From: Vespa crabro
Lineage: Eukaryota; Arthropoda; Insecta; Hymenoptera; Vespidae
NCBI RefSeq assembly: GCF_910589235.1
Contig: NC_060968.1
Span: forward strand, 1,356,643 to 1,420,642
Direction of reading: 5' to 3'
DNA length: 64,000 bases
Shown here: piece by piece, positions 35,216 through 47,009 of the stretch
Layout: every line of letters starts with the position of its first letter
How positions within the stretch are numbered: position 1 is the first letter of the stretch
Notes under the pieces: model-generated
What the model was told of the DNA's origin: nothing
What the model saw: only the letters and a program-made list of their open reading frames with translations
Databases searched by the model: none
Program-made: the position numbers and the translations under genes

Positions 35216-37140
35216 GTAATGCGAATTTGAATATATAGGTATAATTTTCCGTTTAGTTAAATATAAAATAGTAAAAGTTTTTATAATAATCCAATAAATA
35301 TCATTGCATTTTTATATTTAAATTATAATTATTAATAATATTGTCATGAGAGGTATAATACTCAACAAAATTGAACATTAATAATGCTAATTAGTTGTTA
35401 ATTTATTTGAATTTGTCTATAATAATAATTTTTAAATATATCAAATGTTATATATATATATACTTATACATATATAGTAAGTTTTAATATATATTGTATT
35501 TTAATATATATTTAGTATTAGTATTAAATGAAATATTTAAAAACAATAAAATTAATAAAAACTCGGTCCTTAGAATCGAAGATAAATTAGTAGAGTCACG
35601 ATTTAAATTAAAAAAAAAAATGGTAATACGATTATCGATGAAGCGTAGCATGATTAATTACGAGTTTACGAGTTATCGATGTCTCTTCTCTTTCAAGCGA
35701 ATCTTGCCGAACGAGTTGTAATGGCTGATGAAAAGTTTCGAGGATCAATTGATCCTCGTCGAAGCTCGTTAATTCGCAAAGTTCAAACTTCAAAGTTCAA
35801 GATCTTATCTCACAGATCAACTTCTTCTTTATGTGGAAAATAAAAAAGAACTTCAATATTATAGTTTATTATAGATCATTCATATAGGCATATAATAATA
35901 AGTATTTTTTTTATAATTATTATTTTTTAAATATTTGTATTAATTGTTTATGTAAAAAAATATTTGACAATATAATTGTAAAAATTCATTTAAGCGTCAC
36001 TCACATTTGTTTGTTATTTATGAATATTTAATTTTTTTATTTTATCAGATTAATATAATTATATAATTAATAATGTAATTTGTAACTTGTATTATTAAAG
36101 TTTTTAGAAAACTTACTTGCAACTAATTTATTGCAAATTTAATTAAATAATTAATAAAAAATAAAAAAAGAAAATAGAGATTTAAACGTGTATAAAAATT
36201 CAAACAAAATGGTATTCAACGTATTCAACAAATTAATCAACATTAAACGAACAAAGATAAATTCAAATAAAGCGTTACAATCTATTTTCATCGTTAAAAA
36301 CCATCATCGATCGTATTATTGTTTAATATTGTAAACAATTAATCTCAGCAATATCATAATTAACAAAATAAGAATTTAATATTAATTATTACTTTAAAAT
36401 TAAATATTTTACAATATGCATAAATGCATTTATAATTTCACAAATTAAGAAGAAAAAGTTTGTAATCCTCTTTTAAATTGACATATTTATTATACATTAT
36501 CATAATACGACTAATGATAATTTATAATAAATAAGTATATGACACTTTATGAAAGAAAAAAATATAAATATTCACAAAGTACGTGAGTATACATAGAAAA
36601 GATATATGGATAGAGCATAATTATCTAAGAAAAAAAATATCTTTTAATGCGTTTGTCGACGTAGTAATAAGAAATAATTGCTAGATATATACTTTTCACG
36701 ATATACTATAGTTCATTTCAAACTGAGATATCTTTTAAACGATGCTTACTGGATTATACCTAATGGCATAACGAATCTCCATCGCGATTTTATATTTCTA
36801 ATCCTATTAACCATAGAGTAGAGCGAACCTTTAAAATCGGTTACGGTTATGAAGAGATCGGCCGACATAACGTATGTATCACACTGTCTTCTCTTTCGGA
36901 GGATCGGATTCGTAATATTCCTCCTCGTGCTACGAGAATATTTTTTCCTTTGGTAACATGATATTTCCTCGACAGAGACGGAGATCGCTTTTTTTTTTAA
37001 ATAAAATGAAATAAAATAAAGAAGAAGAAAAAAAATGAAGATACAAAAAAAACAGGATTAACACGGGTATATACGGACAGAAAGGAGAATTACTTTGGAC
37101 GATCTTATACAATCGTCTTTGAAGAGATGAGGAGACAGGA
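35216..37140. other. AT-rich non-coding sequence
   Basis: Mostly A/T with short mixed patches at 35640-35820 (including the 20-bp palindrome) and 36720-36960. No coding or RNA-gene signal. Confidence 0.55.
35739..35758. other. Perfect 20-bp palindrome
   Basis: CGAGGATCAATTGATCCTCG is its own reverse complement. It lies in a short mixed-composition stretch between AT-rich flanks. Confidence 0.9.
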
Positions 37141-38340
37141 GACGCAGAGAGAGAGAGAGAGATAGAGAGAGAAGAAAGAGGAAGGGTGAAAGAAAAGGCG
37201 AAGGAAAGAGAAACACGTGATCGTTAATCCTTTTTCAAGAGTGTGTAAGTACGTCTAATAAATTGGATAAACCTGATGATATTATATTATAGAGAGTGTA
37301 ACAGTCCGTTGGAATGGATTAGTTTTGAAGAGAGAAAATGAGGGAAGGTATGGAGGTGGAAGATTGAGGAAGGGGGATGAAAAAGGCGGATGGCCTTGAT
37401 GTATAAAAAAAGATGACGAAGATGTTGACAACAAAGGAGGAGAAAAAAAATAACAAGGACGATGAACGAAAATAAAACGAAAAGAAACAAAAGGAAAAAA
37501 GAGGAGAGACAAGAAAGAAAAAGAAAGAATGTAAAAGAAGAAAAAAATGTAAAAAAAGAAAAAAAAGAGAGAATAAAGAAAAAAAATAAATGCAACGATC
37601 GAGCCTCGTCGAATCGTTGAAGAATCATATAGAGGTTGAACCAAACCACCCCCAATTTAGCCGTCCGGGGGTGGATCTTAAGAGCAATAATGAAGAAGAT
37701 GAAAAAGGGAATGGTGAATAAGGAGGAGGGGGGAAGAGAGGGGGAGAGTGAAGGATGATAGACGAGTCGATACGTTCCCACGCGTTCTCGCGGATGAGAG
37801 CTGAGAAGCCTAAAAGCCGTTGGGTCCATTCTTCTATCTTTTTCTCTCTCTCTTTCTCTCTTTCTTTCACTCTATCTATCTTTTTCTCTCTCTTTCTCAC
37901 CCTTTTCATAGTGGGCGGTTGTAAAGCCTGAGGGGCTCAAGCGAGTCCCTAATCACAGCTTCGACTAACGCTCTCCTACGCATTCGAAGAGAGAAAAAGC
38001 GAAAGCGAGAGAAAGAGAGAGGGAGAGGGAAAGGGAGAAGGAAAGAGAGAGAGAGAGAGAAAGAGTGAGAGAGAGAGATGGTGGGTGGGTGAACACATGC
38101 GATCTTCTTAAACGCGTTCGCACTCGGTCGTGCGCTCGCGAGCACCCGCTAAAAGCCGAGTAATGCGAACGTTCTTAAATACACGCCGTTAAATCTCTTC
38201 GTTCTTTTATCTTCTTCCTTCTCAAGAGATTTTACTTCGCTCTCACGCCTATCTTTCTCTCTCTTTCTTTCTTATTTTCTCCTTCTCTTTCTATAATAAC
38301 ATGCGCACGCACACGAGTCTTACAAACTCGTTTTAGACAA
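37141..38340. promoter_or_regulatory. Purine-rich region ending in a CpG-bearing island
   Basis: 37147-37600 is largely G/A with A-rich runs. 37640-37830 is GC-richer. 38080-38340 is CpG-dense (GCGCTCGCGAGCACCCGC) and contains the inverted pair CGTTCGCA (38114) / TGCGAACG (38164). Frames of 79-180 codons on the minus strand are pyrimidine-repeat shadows. A promoter is possible but unproven. Confidence 0.3.
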
Positions 38341-38403
38341 AATTAACTCGTATTCTGTAGAGTACCATACTCGAGGCGTTATTTTATATGTATATTTTAT
38401 GTA

Positions 38404-38545
38404 TATATATATATATATATTTAGATATAAATATATGTAGGTAAGCATGTTTATATTTGTTAATAAATTTTACATTATTTTAATATATCTATATAAAATA
38501 TAGAAATATTTATTAATTATGAAAAATTATTTCTAATTTTTGTTG

Positions 38546-38598
<53 letters not shown>

Positions 38599-38966
38599 AT
38601 ACATATGATATATATGATATAAATGTAATATTTTTATAATATATATATAATATAAAAATTTTTGTATAAGTAAAAAATGTAAAAAGAAAAGTATAACCTT
38701 CATATAAATATATAAATATATTCGTATACACGTATATGAAAATTTTATAAATATAATATGTGGTCACAAATAAGTGCAAATTGATGTAATTATCAAAGAG
38801 AAAAGAGGACCAGATTTGTATTTCCTTTCTTTTTTTTATTTCAAATTATCTACTCTGTCATACAAAATTTTTTATATTTCCTAAAATGTCCTTCTTTCTG
38901 TTTCTTTTTTTTCATATTTCAATGACACTTTCATTGATATAAATAATAATAAAAAGTATGAATATG

Positions 38967-39010
<44 letters not shown>
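38404..39010. repeat. Cluster of (TA)n runs
   Basis: TA runs lie at 38404-38421, 38548-38596 and 38969-39010. AT-rich sequence between contains no gene; a T-rich, more mixed stretch fills 38760-38940. Confidence 0.9.
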
Positions 39011-39015
<5 letters not shown>

Positions 39016-39391
39016 TATACATATGCACACACATACATATACACATATATTTTCTTGGCATTTACTTCGATATTAAGTCACAGTTCACGTAGAAGACGAA
39101 TTTAACGCGCATTAGCGCGCGATAAATTTCAAGTCGCTGGCTGGCCAAAGAGCAAGGGCAGGGCGGCACCGTGACACGCCGTTTCTCTTTTGCACTCACA
39201 ACCTCGTTATGTTCCTCCTTACGTAATCGCCAAGCCATCACGAGTGGTAATCGATACGGAAGACATCTATCATCCGGTCTTTCCCTCGACTCCATTGGAA
39301 CATACATCTCAACAGGAGTGAGAGTCTTATTTTGCGTAAATATTCGATATAAGAAGAGGAATAAGAAGAATATCGACGAACAAAAAAAAAG
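39011..39391. other. Complex, CpG-bearing sequence left of the GA-unit duplication
   Basis: 39060-39330 is unique (TTAACGCGCATTAGCGCGCG, GGCACCGTGACACGCCG). The overlapping frames on the two strands end in GA/CT repeat peptides. No recognised protein. Confidence 0.4.
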
Positions 39392-39395
39392 AGAG

Positions 39396-39440
<45 letters not shown>

Positions 39441-39640
39441 CAGAGAGGAAGAAAGAAATAAAACAAAAAATATGAAAAAAAGGAGTAAAAGAAGAAAACA
39501 ATTATGGAAAATATATCTCATACAATTTTATTGCACTACATACGTACGATCATTTTAACGAAAGCGTTGAAATTATGTTGGAACGAATGAATTTATTATA
39601 ATAATTCTTTCATTCGAAAATTAGTCGATTCTCTTCCAAC

Positions 39641-39727
<87 letters not shown>

Positions 39728-39919
39728 ATAATAAAAGAGAAGGGGAGGGTAATAAAACAAAAAATAGAAAAAATAAGAAAACAAAAGAAAAAAATAATCG
39801 TTGAAAACAAATTTCATGAAATTTTATCGCTCGAAAGCGTTGAAATTATGTTAAAAAGAATTAATCTATCAAAATCGTTCTTGCATTCGAAAATTAGTCG
39901 ATTCTCTTCCAAGAGAAAA

Positions 39920-39952
<33 letters not shown>

Positions 39953-39955
39953 TGA
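39392..39955. repeat. Tandem duplication of a GA-tract-containing unit (about 270-295 bp)
   Basis: Unit order is (GA)n, AATAAAACAAAAAATA (39457; 39751), CGAAAGCGTTGAAATTATGT (39559; 39832), then CATTCGAAAATTAGTCGATTCTCTTCCAA just before the next GA tract (39611; 39884). Three GA tracts mark the array: 39392-39441, 39643-39721 and 39918-39950. Most of the length difference between units lies in the GA run and A-rich spacer. An 80-bp pure GA run sits in the middle. Confidence 0.75.
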
Positions 39956-40121
39956 ATGGATTGTAGCGTGGTTAGTTTCAGATAAAAGATAATAATAAAA
40001 TGTAAGGATTAAGTGTTAATTGTTGTAGGATTATTATTGAAATGAAAATTGATTTTTGAAAATGAAAGAAAAGAAAATAATTTCAATGATTATAATGATC
40101 AGAAATTTGTTAATATTGTGT

Positions 40122-40346
40122 TGGCCATAAATATCGGTGTTATCATTTTACGTTTAAATAAATGACACTAGTATTAGAATATAATATTGGCCAATAAGTA
40201 CTTAAGAAATTTGTAATATTTTTTACCCAAATAAAACAATAGCATACTTATTTATATATATTATATATATATATATCTTCTTTTAAATAAACAATATTAA
40301 GCTTACAGTAGTATAGTACTGTTTGGAATTAATATTATTTTATATC

Positions 40347-40399
<53 letters not shown>

Positions 40400-40960
40400 A
40401 AATATATAAATCAACAGTAATTAAATAAGCAACACTAGCATAACAAGAATAATATAATTTTAAATTATAAGTAATATTGGAATTTATTATTGGTATTGTG
40501 TATTTAAATAAATAATATAAGTAACAATATTACACTAATTTATAGCGATATTATACTGACTTTAAGTATTCAATAAGTAACATCGGAATTTATGTATGTA
40601 TGTGTGCGTGTGTGTTCGTGCATTTTTTTTATATTACTGCTAATCTTACATTGGCCAATAAGAAACATAGAAAAAAAATGTTCAATACTTTAATATTATA
40701 CTAAACTCAAAGATTGGACAATAAATTAAGTATCAAAATTGTTTCTTTTTTTTTTTTTATTAAATATCTTTATAAATGAACAATGCTAATATCTACAACA
40801 AGAATAATGTAATACGAATAAAATTTGTATTATATTATGCATTTAAATAAACAATACAAGTTATGATGCTATATTTGTCTTCGATTGGCTATTAATTTAC
40901 ACGTTGGAATTAGTATTATTTTATATAAAAAGAAAAAACAACAAGAAATTCTAAATAAAC
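40122..40960. repeat. Dispersed copies of the NNCCAATAAGTAA repeat family
   Basis: The motif TTGGCCAATAAG or a variant occurs at about 40122, 40185, 40573, 40650, 40724 and 40895, each followed by an AAATAAACAATA-like stretch. It is the same motif as in the 44-kb array. A (TA)n run at 40351-40394 and a GTGTGCGTGTG run near 40600 interrupt the series. Confidence 0.5.
40351..40394. repeat. (TA)n microsatellite
   Basis: A pure 44-bp TA run inside the dispersed repeat region. Confidence 0.95.
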
Positions 40961-41980
40961 AATCTATAACAAGAATAATTTAATACGAATTTTGAATTCA
41001 TGATGCAAAATCTTTTTCATCGTAAAAGAGGATTAAAATGTACGCTAATTGAAACATTCAAAATGTTTATGCATCCATTATGAATAATCGACGAAATTAA
41101 CAACAAAATAAGGAAGAAAATTGATCGAGGATATAATGATGATTAGAAATTAATAATGAATTAATTTAGAACTATTAATTCGATTAGATTACTTCTCATC
41201 GTGGTTTCATTTTCAAATATATTTCATAAATCGAAACGATACTATATTAAAGTTCGATCCGAAAATAAATATTAATGTATTAATATATGATTGATTCTTT
41301 CAATGGAAAGGAATCGTATAAATTCATATCGATTGAAAATAGTTAATGCGTTAAAATTCATCCTCGCGTTAGCACACCACTCACGGAATCGTGCGAATCG
41401 ATAAAAGTGAGGCGTTCGCGCGCGCAATAGAGTGGCATAATCGAGAGATGAATAGATCAGGAGGATGAAGGTGTACGATTTACCATACACATACATTGTA
41501 GGAACTTACATATACGCACATATACGTATACTCGCACAAACGGATACACACGTACTCTCACATATCTCGATATTCCTCGATTATTCCCTTCTCTCGACGG
41601 TAACTCGCATTCGAAATCGTCCTATCGTCGATCAGTGGGACCAATTTCGAACGGTACCTCGGTCCTTTGATTGCTTATCCATCATATGACGCTTAGATCG
41701 TTATGGCTTATTTATGCGCATGAACTTCTTCCACTCTGTTCATTTCTTGTAAGTACTTCACAGGAAGAACTTATTGTATGTAGTATAAGTCACTTAATAC
41801 CATATATTTTCAATACAATTTATAAGTATTATGTTTATATGGTAAATATAGTAGAATGATAAAGTGTGTGAATTCAATTATCTATTATTTTAATTATTAC
41901 ATTTTTTCAAATTATGTATTATATACAAAATCTTTATATATTAAAATATCTAATCAATTGCAATAACAATTGATTAGATA
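40961..41980. other. AT-rich sequence with a mixed patch
   Basis: 41330-41720 is mixed (GAGGCGTTCGCGCGCGCAAT). Frames of 62-74 codons here are unrecognised. The rest is AT-rich. Confidence 0.45.
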
Positions 41981-42660
41981 TTAACAATGATTATTGTGAA
42001 AAATAATTAACGATATTTACTTAATAATTAACAAATTGAATATATTATAAAAATTTTATTTTATTAAGGTGCTATTTTATAAATTAAAATTTTTTTTTTA
42101 TTTTATTAAAGTGCTATTCAATAAATTTTATATTATTAAGATGCAATTAATAATATGTCATTTGATCTATATATTTTCATTTCTACATTATTATTATATA
42201 AATGGTAAAATATAAATTCGATCGTTGGTTTAATTACAATTTATAACTTATATATTTTATATAAAATCGTTTATTATATATTTTACAAATTTGCAATAAT
42301 GACTGATTAAATATTAACAATGATTATAGAGCAAAATAACTAGTTTATTAAATCAAATTGATAAAAATATACATTAAATTTTATTAAATATTAATTTGAT
42401 TTTATTAAGGATGTTTTTAATAATATGTTATTTAATCTATATGTCGTCAATTCTATATTATCATTATATGAATAGTGAAATATAAATTCGATTATTATCT
42501 TAATAATTATAATTTTCAAATAATAAATTAAATGAAAAATCGTTAACAATGATTATTGTGTAAAATAGCTATTAAATTATAATTAAAATTAAACATATTG
42601 TATAAATTTTGTTAAATAATTTGTATTGTTAAGATCAAAGTTTTTCAAATTAATAGTCAT
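41981..42660. repeat. Diverged tandem repeat, unit about 230-330 bp
   Basis: TTAACAATGATTATTGTG or a variant recurs at 41981, 42314 and 42543. A second anchor, AATATGTCATTTGATCTATA, at 42152 is matched at 42422, and AAATATAAATTCGATCGTTG (42210) by AAATATAAATTCGATTATTA (42479). A short repeat TTATTTTATTAA(G/A)GTGCTATT lies at 42057 and 42099. Confidence 0.55.
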
Positions 42661-42699
42661 TTTTCTCTTTCTGTCTACTTAGAAAAAAAAAAACAAAGA

Positions 42700-42980
42700 C
42701 AGAAATATTTTCTTGTCCAATAATTAGATAATGTCAGAAGTTTTATCGTTTATCTAGACATAAACAATACTAATATTTTTTTTTATTAGAAATTCGGATA
42801 TTACTTATAGGCCAATCCAAGAATACTATACTCTCATTATATTACTATTTATTCATTGTTATATTTATTATTGTTATTTATTCATTTATTTATTTAGTAT
42901 ACTATTATTGCAACATAATAATATTAATACTAATATTGTATATGTTATTTATTTATTCAATGTATTACCTAATGATCTTT
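42700..42980. repeat. Fragments of the dispersed repeat family and TTTA-rich sequence
   Basis: The motif CCAATAATTAGATAATGTCA lies at 42719 and AGACATAAACAATACTAATA near 42756. The segment TAGGCCAATCCAAGAATACT near 42808 is a further related piece. (TTA)/(ATTT)-rich sequence follows to 42980. Confidence 0.4.
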
Positions 42981-43309
42981 TATTTCGATATGAAATAGAA
43001 CAAACAAAATTGAAAATTTTGAAATTATTTATTCGTCAATCAAATATTTCTATGATCCACGATATACTTAAAGATCTAATATAATGTTTAAAGACTGCTT
43101 GTCAATGTGGTAAGAGAGAAAAACATTGATTTCGATGCGATCGATAGATCATTCTCGGTGTTCTCGATCGGCTACTGGCCCCGAGCGAGTCGGAATGAGG
43201 AGAGAAAGAAATAGACTGTTGTCGCACGTTGAGAATAATAATTTTCACGGGAATGTATTTCCCAAGACAAGATCTACTTTATCGATAATGGTATCGATTC
43301 AGTTCCTTC

Positions 43310-43311
43310 GA

Positions 43312-43343
<32 letters not shown>

Positions 43344-43412
43344 TCTCTATTTCAACAACCCGGAAATTCAAGTAGAATCGATCTACCGATCGATCGATCG
43401 ATCGATCGATCA
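43310..43412. repeat. (CT)n and (CGAT)n repeats
   Basis: A CT run occupies 43312-43347. After about 35 bp of unique sequence, six to seven self-complementary CGAT units fill 43386-43411. CGAT repeats are palindromic at every step. Confidence 0.9.
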
Positions 43413-43511
43413 GTTGACGTGAACGGGCGTCGTTCTTTCCACGCCTGTGTAAATTGAAAAATCTCGTGCGATCAAGCGAATCAACTTTCTTGATCGTGAT
43501 TCTTTGGTATC

Positions 43512-43524
43512 AAGGAAGAAAGAG

Positions 43525-43582
<58 letters not shown>

Positions 43583-43858
43583 ATACTGGTGTCCGAGGAA
43601 ACCTGCTAGAGCATGAAAGTGCGACTTAAATTACTTTCCTCGTGATTTCGCTTAACAATGTGGAAGTCAGTTTGCCTACTTCGTTTGAGAGTAAATGAAG
43701 ATTCAGAGAAAAAGAGTGAGATATATATCGTGATAAAACAATAGAAAGAAAGAGAGAAAAATATAGAAATAACAAGGCAAAAATAGAAATACAGAGAAAA
43801 ATTCAAAAAAGGAAGAATAAAGAGAGGGAGAGAAAAAGATAGAGAGGGATAGATAGAT

Positions 43859-43900
<42 letters not shown>
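43512..43900. repeat. (GAAA)n(GA)n tracts
   Basis: GAAA then GA at 43512-43580, and a second purine tract at 43803-43900. A unique, mixed stretch (43585-43720) lies between. Confidence 0.9.
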
Positions 43901-43901
<1 letters not shown>

Positions 43902-44059
43902 GTTAATTAAGAAAGTGAGTAAATCATGAACAATTTATTTATTAATTAATATATTTATTTATCAAATAATGATAATATTATATTTTTAATGAGTATATTC
44001 ATAATAATTAAATATGCATTATTGATTAGAAATATGAAACGTTTTGTAGTTTTAACGAT

Positions 44060-44960
44060 GTATTAGATTAAATAATAATTAATGACGTAATTTTTAGTAC
44101 TTTATATACAAATGAAATAACAACATGTAAATAAATAAAAAATAAAAAAGAGAATACTAAAATAATAACAATATTATAATCTCTTATATACAAGTATAAT
44201 ATAATAGTATTTTACAAGCAGAATATAATATTATAATATAATATTTTATGTAGAAGTATAACAATAATTTTATAAATAAAAAATATTGGTATTAACACAA
44301 TAATATAGTATTGAATTGATTATTAATTAATGCTTGATATTTTTATGTCTAAATGAAATTACATATTTAAATAATCGAGAGTAATATAATGTAAAAAAAT
44401 AACGTACCACAATAGTATAGTATTGAATTGACTATTAATTAATATTTCTAGTATTTTATATTCAAATAAGATAAGAATGTCTAAATAAAGAAGAATAGTA
44501 TAGTAAAAAATTATATTACAATATTACAGTATTGCATTAGTTACTTGTTAATACCCAATATATTTATATCCAAATAAAACAATAACATGTAAATAAACGA
44601 GAGTAGTATAGTAAAAAAGAAAAAGCATAGATCAATATAGTACAAGTATAGTATTGTATTGATTGTTAATTAATATTTATATTAGTTTATATACAAATAA
44701 AACAAGAACATCGTAATAAATTAGAGTAATATAGCAAAAACGAACATACTACAATTATAATATTGTATTGATTATTAATTTTTATATTCAAATAAAACAA
44801 TTAGTTTAACAATAATAGTATAATAAAAAATGAACATTTAAACGAACTCTATAATATTAATATACTATTATTTATAATATTATTTATAATACTGTATATA
44901 ATAATAGTTTATTTTTAATATTACCTATAACACCAATAATGTTGTGAACAACATATGGTA
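44060..44960. repeat. About 110-bp diverged tandem repeat array
   Basis: The anchor TTGTATTGATTATTAATTAA and variants recur at 44311, 44423, 44532, 44654 and 44763 (spacings 112, 109, 122, 109). Between anchors each unit has GTATTTTATATTCAAATAAA, then an ACATGTAAATAAACGAGAGT-like block and TAGTATAGTAAAAA. An earlier, more diverged unit begins near 44061. The same motif is scattered elsewhere in the window (34.8, 40.1-40.95, 42.7 and 62.2-62.6 kb). Confidence 0.75.
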
Positions 44961-46125
44961 TTAAATTTAGTAAAATATTATTGCAGACAAAATTTAATAC
45001 GATTGTAAAATGATCGTTGCCGTATCATTTTTAAAAGATTTTTATTTTCTAACGAAAGAAAGGATAACAAAAACACATCCTCCGTAACTAATGTAATGAC
45101 GGTTAACGTCAGAAATATGATAATTAGATAAATGTGATAAATAGGAATATGGTATGATGAAAGGTCTTGTTGAATAATTTTCCCAAGATAATCTACCGTC
45201 CCACGGACAGTGGTGATGGTGGTGATGTTGGTGATGGTGCTGGTAGTGATGTTGGTGTTGGTTATGGTAGGGTGAGTGTAATTTCGCGATTTGTCAGTCG
45301 ATAAATCGTTTCCGCCGATCTACCGTTTCGTATTCCCATTGTCAAGTGAAAATGTAGAGTAGTAACGATGGTATTGCTAGTAATGGTGATTGTGGCGGCT
45401 GGTTATTGTGTCATTGTTGGAACCCGCACTCGAAAATGGAAATGGTCATGTCGTTAAATAGTCCTACAAAATCCTCCCATAATCCCCGATAATCTCGAAC
45501 GCTATAAACCGTACAAAACTGACCGGCATTTTAACTTTCTACTTAACGAAAACAAGAGCACTTGGTGATTGGCTGATGTTTGTATGAATTTTTTCTTTTT
45601 CTTTTTTTTTTTTTTTTTTTTTTTGTTTCGCCGAGAGTGAAATTGTCGTATAATCGATTTAAGTGTTTTCCTATTAACAAGTTAAAAAAGAAAAAAAAGT
45701 AGTTAGCTATAAATATATATGTATATTGTATATAGAAAATAAGCTAGGAATAAAATTTAAATTAAACGTAAAAAAAATGTCACATTACGTAATGAAAATG
45801 TAGTCGTAAAAGTTATATATAATATTAGATCAATGACTTTAAATTATGAATAATAATTAAAGTAGAATTTACTTTAATATCGATCATTATTTTCAATTCA
45901 TATCGACTCTCGATCTTGTCTTCATCTTCGTTTTAAAACACAAATTGAAATATACAAAAATTTTGATTTACAGAAATTGGAGGGAATACATTTCAACAAG
46001 GTGAAAAATGATCGGACGTAAACGATATTCAGAAATTCAGAAAGGATGATGAAAATCGGTTGGACTTTGGAAATATACCTCGTGGTTCGAATTTAAGAAG
46101 AAACGGGATAGTAAAACAAAAAAAG
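44961..46125. other. Mixed block then AT-rich sequence upstream of the 47-kb gene
   Basis: 45160-45560 is the most complex part and includes the GTGATG repeat. A 23-bp poly-T lies at 45602-45624. 45700-45960 is AT-rich. No gene. Confidence 0.45.
45208..45275. repeat. GTGATG/GTTGGT degenerate trinucleotide repeat
   Basis: GGTGAT and GTTGGT units follow one another with scattered changes (68 bp). It lies in a GC-richer stretch (45160-45560) with no open frame of note. Confidence 0.65.
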
Positions 46126-46180
46126 GGAAGAAAGAAGAAGAAGAAGAAGAAGAAGAAGAAGAAGAAGAAGAAGAAGAAAG
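46126..46180. repeat. (GAA)n microsatellite
   Basis: About 14 GAA units flanked by AAAGGG and AAAG variants. Confidence 0.95.
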
Positions 46181-46239
46181 AAAAGAAAAGAAAAGGAAAA
46201 AAAGTAGTAAAAATGAAAAGAAAAAGGTCTCTGGTTATC

Positions 46240-46957
46240 GAATCCTGTTAGCAAGAAAGAGCGTCTCTCTTTTCTTGGATCCATCGAGTGAGATGCGGAT
46301 CGAGAGGATCGGTATTAGAGTCCAAGGAAACTAGATCGATTTACGATTCCGCGGTGCAGAAAAAGAATGAAATAAGAAAAGAAAGAAAGAAAATAGTAGG
46401 AGTTTGGAATTCTTGGCACGTAGCCGCGTAGGACGCTTTTGAAATTCAAGGAGAAGCTTCCCGCTATCGTTTCAGCAGAGGAAACCGAAGAGGAGAGTCT
46501 CTATCTTCGAATTTGCTGGATGGAAAGGAAGAAGAAGAAGGAAAGACGAAGGAGAAGAAAGAGAAAGAAAATGATGGAGAACTCGAAGACTTGGTTCAAT
46601 TAACGGTTCACCTGTAGAAAAAGTAAAGAAGGAAAGAAAAAGAAAAAGAAAAAAAAAAAGAAAAAGAAAGAAAGAAAAGAAGAAAAAAAACGAAAAGGAA
46701 ATAAGAAAATAAGAAAAAATCGAAAAAAAAACAACCAAAGGAAAGTCGTCGTAATAAGGGTTGATCATGTTTAAATTAGATCTGAACGATTAGCTATCAG
46801 GCATAGTCACAAGTTTTTTTATTTCTTTTTATTTTGTTTTTCTTTTTTTTTTTCATTCATTCATTTATTTATCTCGTTCGTTCATCGTCTCGTGAAATTT
46901 TGTATAGTCATTCGAAATCACGTTGTTCATGCCATTGATCGAATTTCGTTTTCATCC
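46240..46957 (+). other. Likely upstream/5' UTR region of the 47-kb gene
   Basis: The stretch 46240-46510 has mixed, GC-richer sequence (for example TTCCGCGGTGCAG near 46350 and CACGTAGCCGCGTAGG near 46420). A possible splice acceptor, TATCGTTTCAG, ends near 46475. It is followed by an A/G-rich stretch (46515-46735) and a T-rich stretch (46815-46870). No transcription start can be placed with confidence; the acceptor suggests an untranslated exon could end upstream of the coding exon. Confidence 0.3.
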
Positions 46958-46968
46958 AAAATGGCGGC
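46958..46968 (+). promoter_or_regulatory. YY1/Pleiohomeotic-type site near the probable 5' end of the gene
   Basis: The sequence AAAATGGCGGC matches the well-known consensus for YY1 and its insect relative Pho (core GCCAT on the other strand). Such sites often sit just downstream of transcription starts and can overlap an ATG, as here. It lies 42 bases before the first ATG of the putative exon, which supports a promoter or 5' UTR in this region. Confidence 0.45.
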
Positions 46969-46999
46969 GGACTTATTTTCCGCGATAGCAAAGTATTAG
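46961..46999 (+). CDS. Upstream ORF (12 codons) in the putative 5' UTR
   Basis: A 12-codon reading frame, MAADLFSAIAKY plus stop, begins in a favourable context (CCAAA-ATG-GCG) and ends 10 bases before the ATG at 47010. If both lie on one mRNA, it would be expected to lower or tune initiation at the main start. That role is inferred. The ATG also forms part of a YY1-type site, so the reading frame may be incidental. Confidence 0.35.
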   Translation: MAADLFSAIAKY

Positions 47000-47009
47000 A
47001 AGAAAGCGA

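Larger units (their letters stand above)
42981..44059. other. Mixed sequence around CT, CGAT and GA repeats
   Basis: 43120-43310 and 43410-43510 are CpG-bearing and unique. The sequence from 43910 is AT-rich up to the 44-kb array. Confidence 0.45.

Noticed and set aside
37287..37829. 180-codon minus-strand frame
   Set aside because: Phe/Leu/Ser-rich shadow of a purine-rich stretch; no start context, splice site or family signal.
46084..46097. GGTTCGAATTT, another B-box-like match
   Set aside because: No pairing arms or acceptor stem around it.
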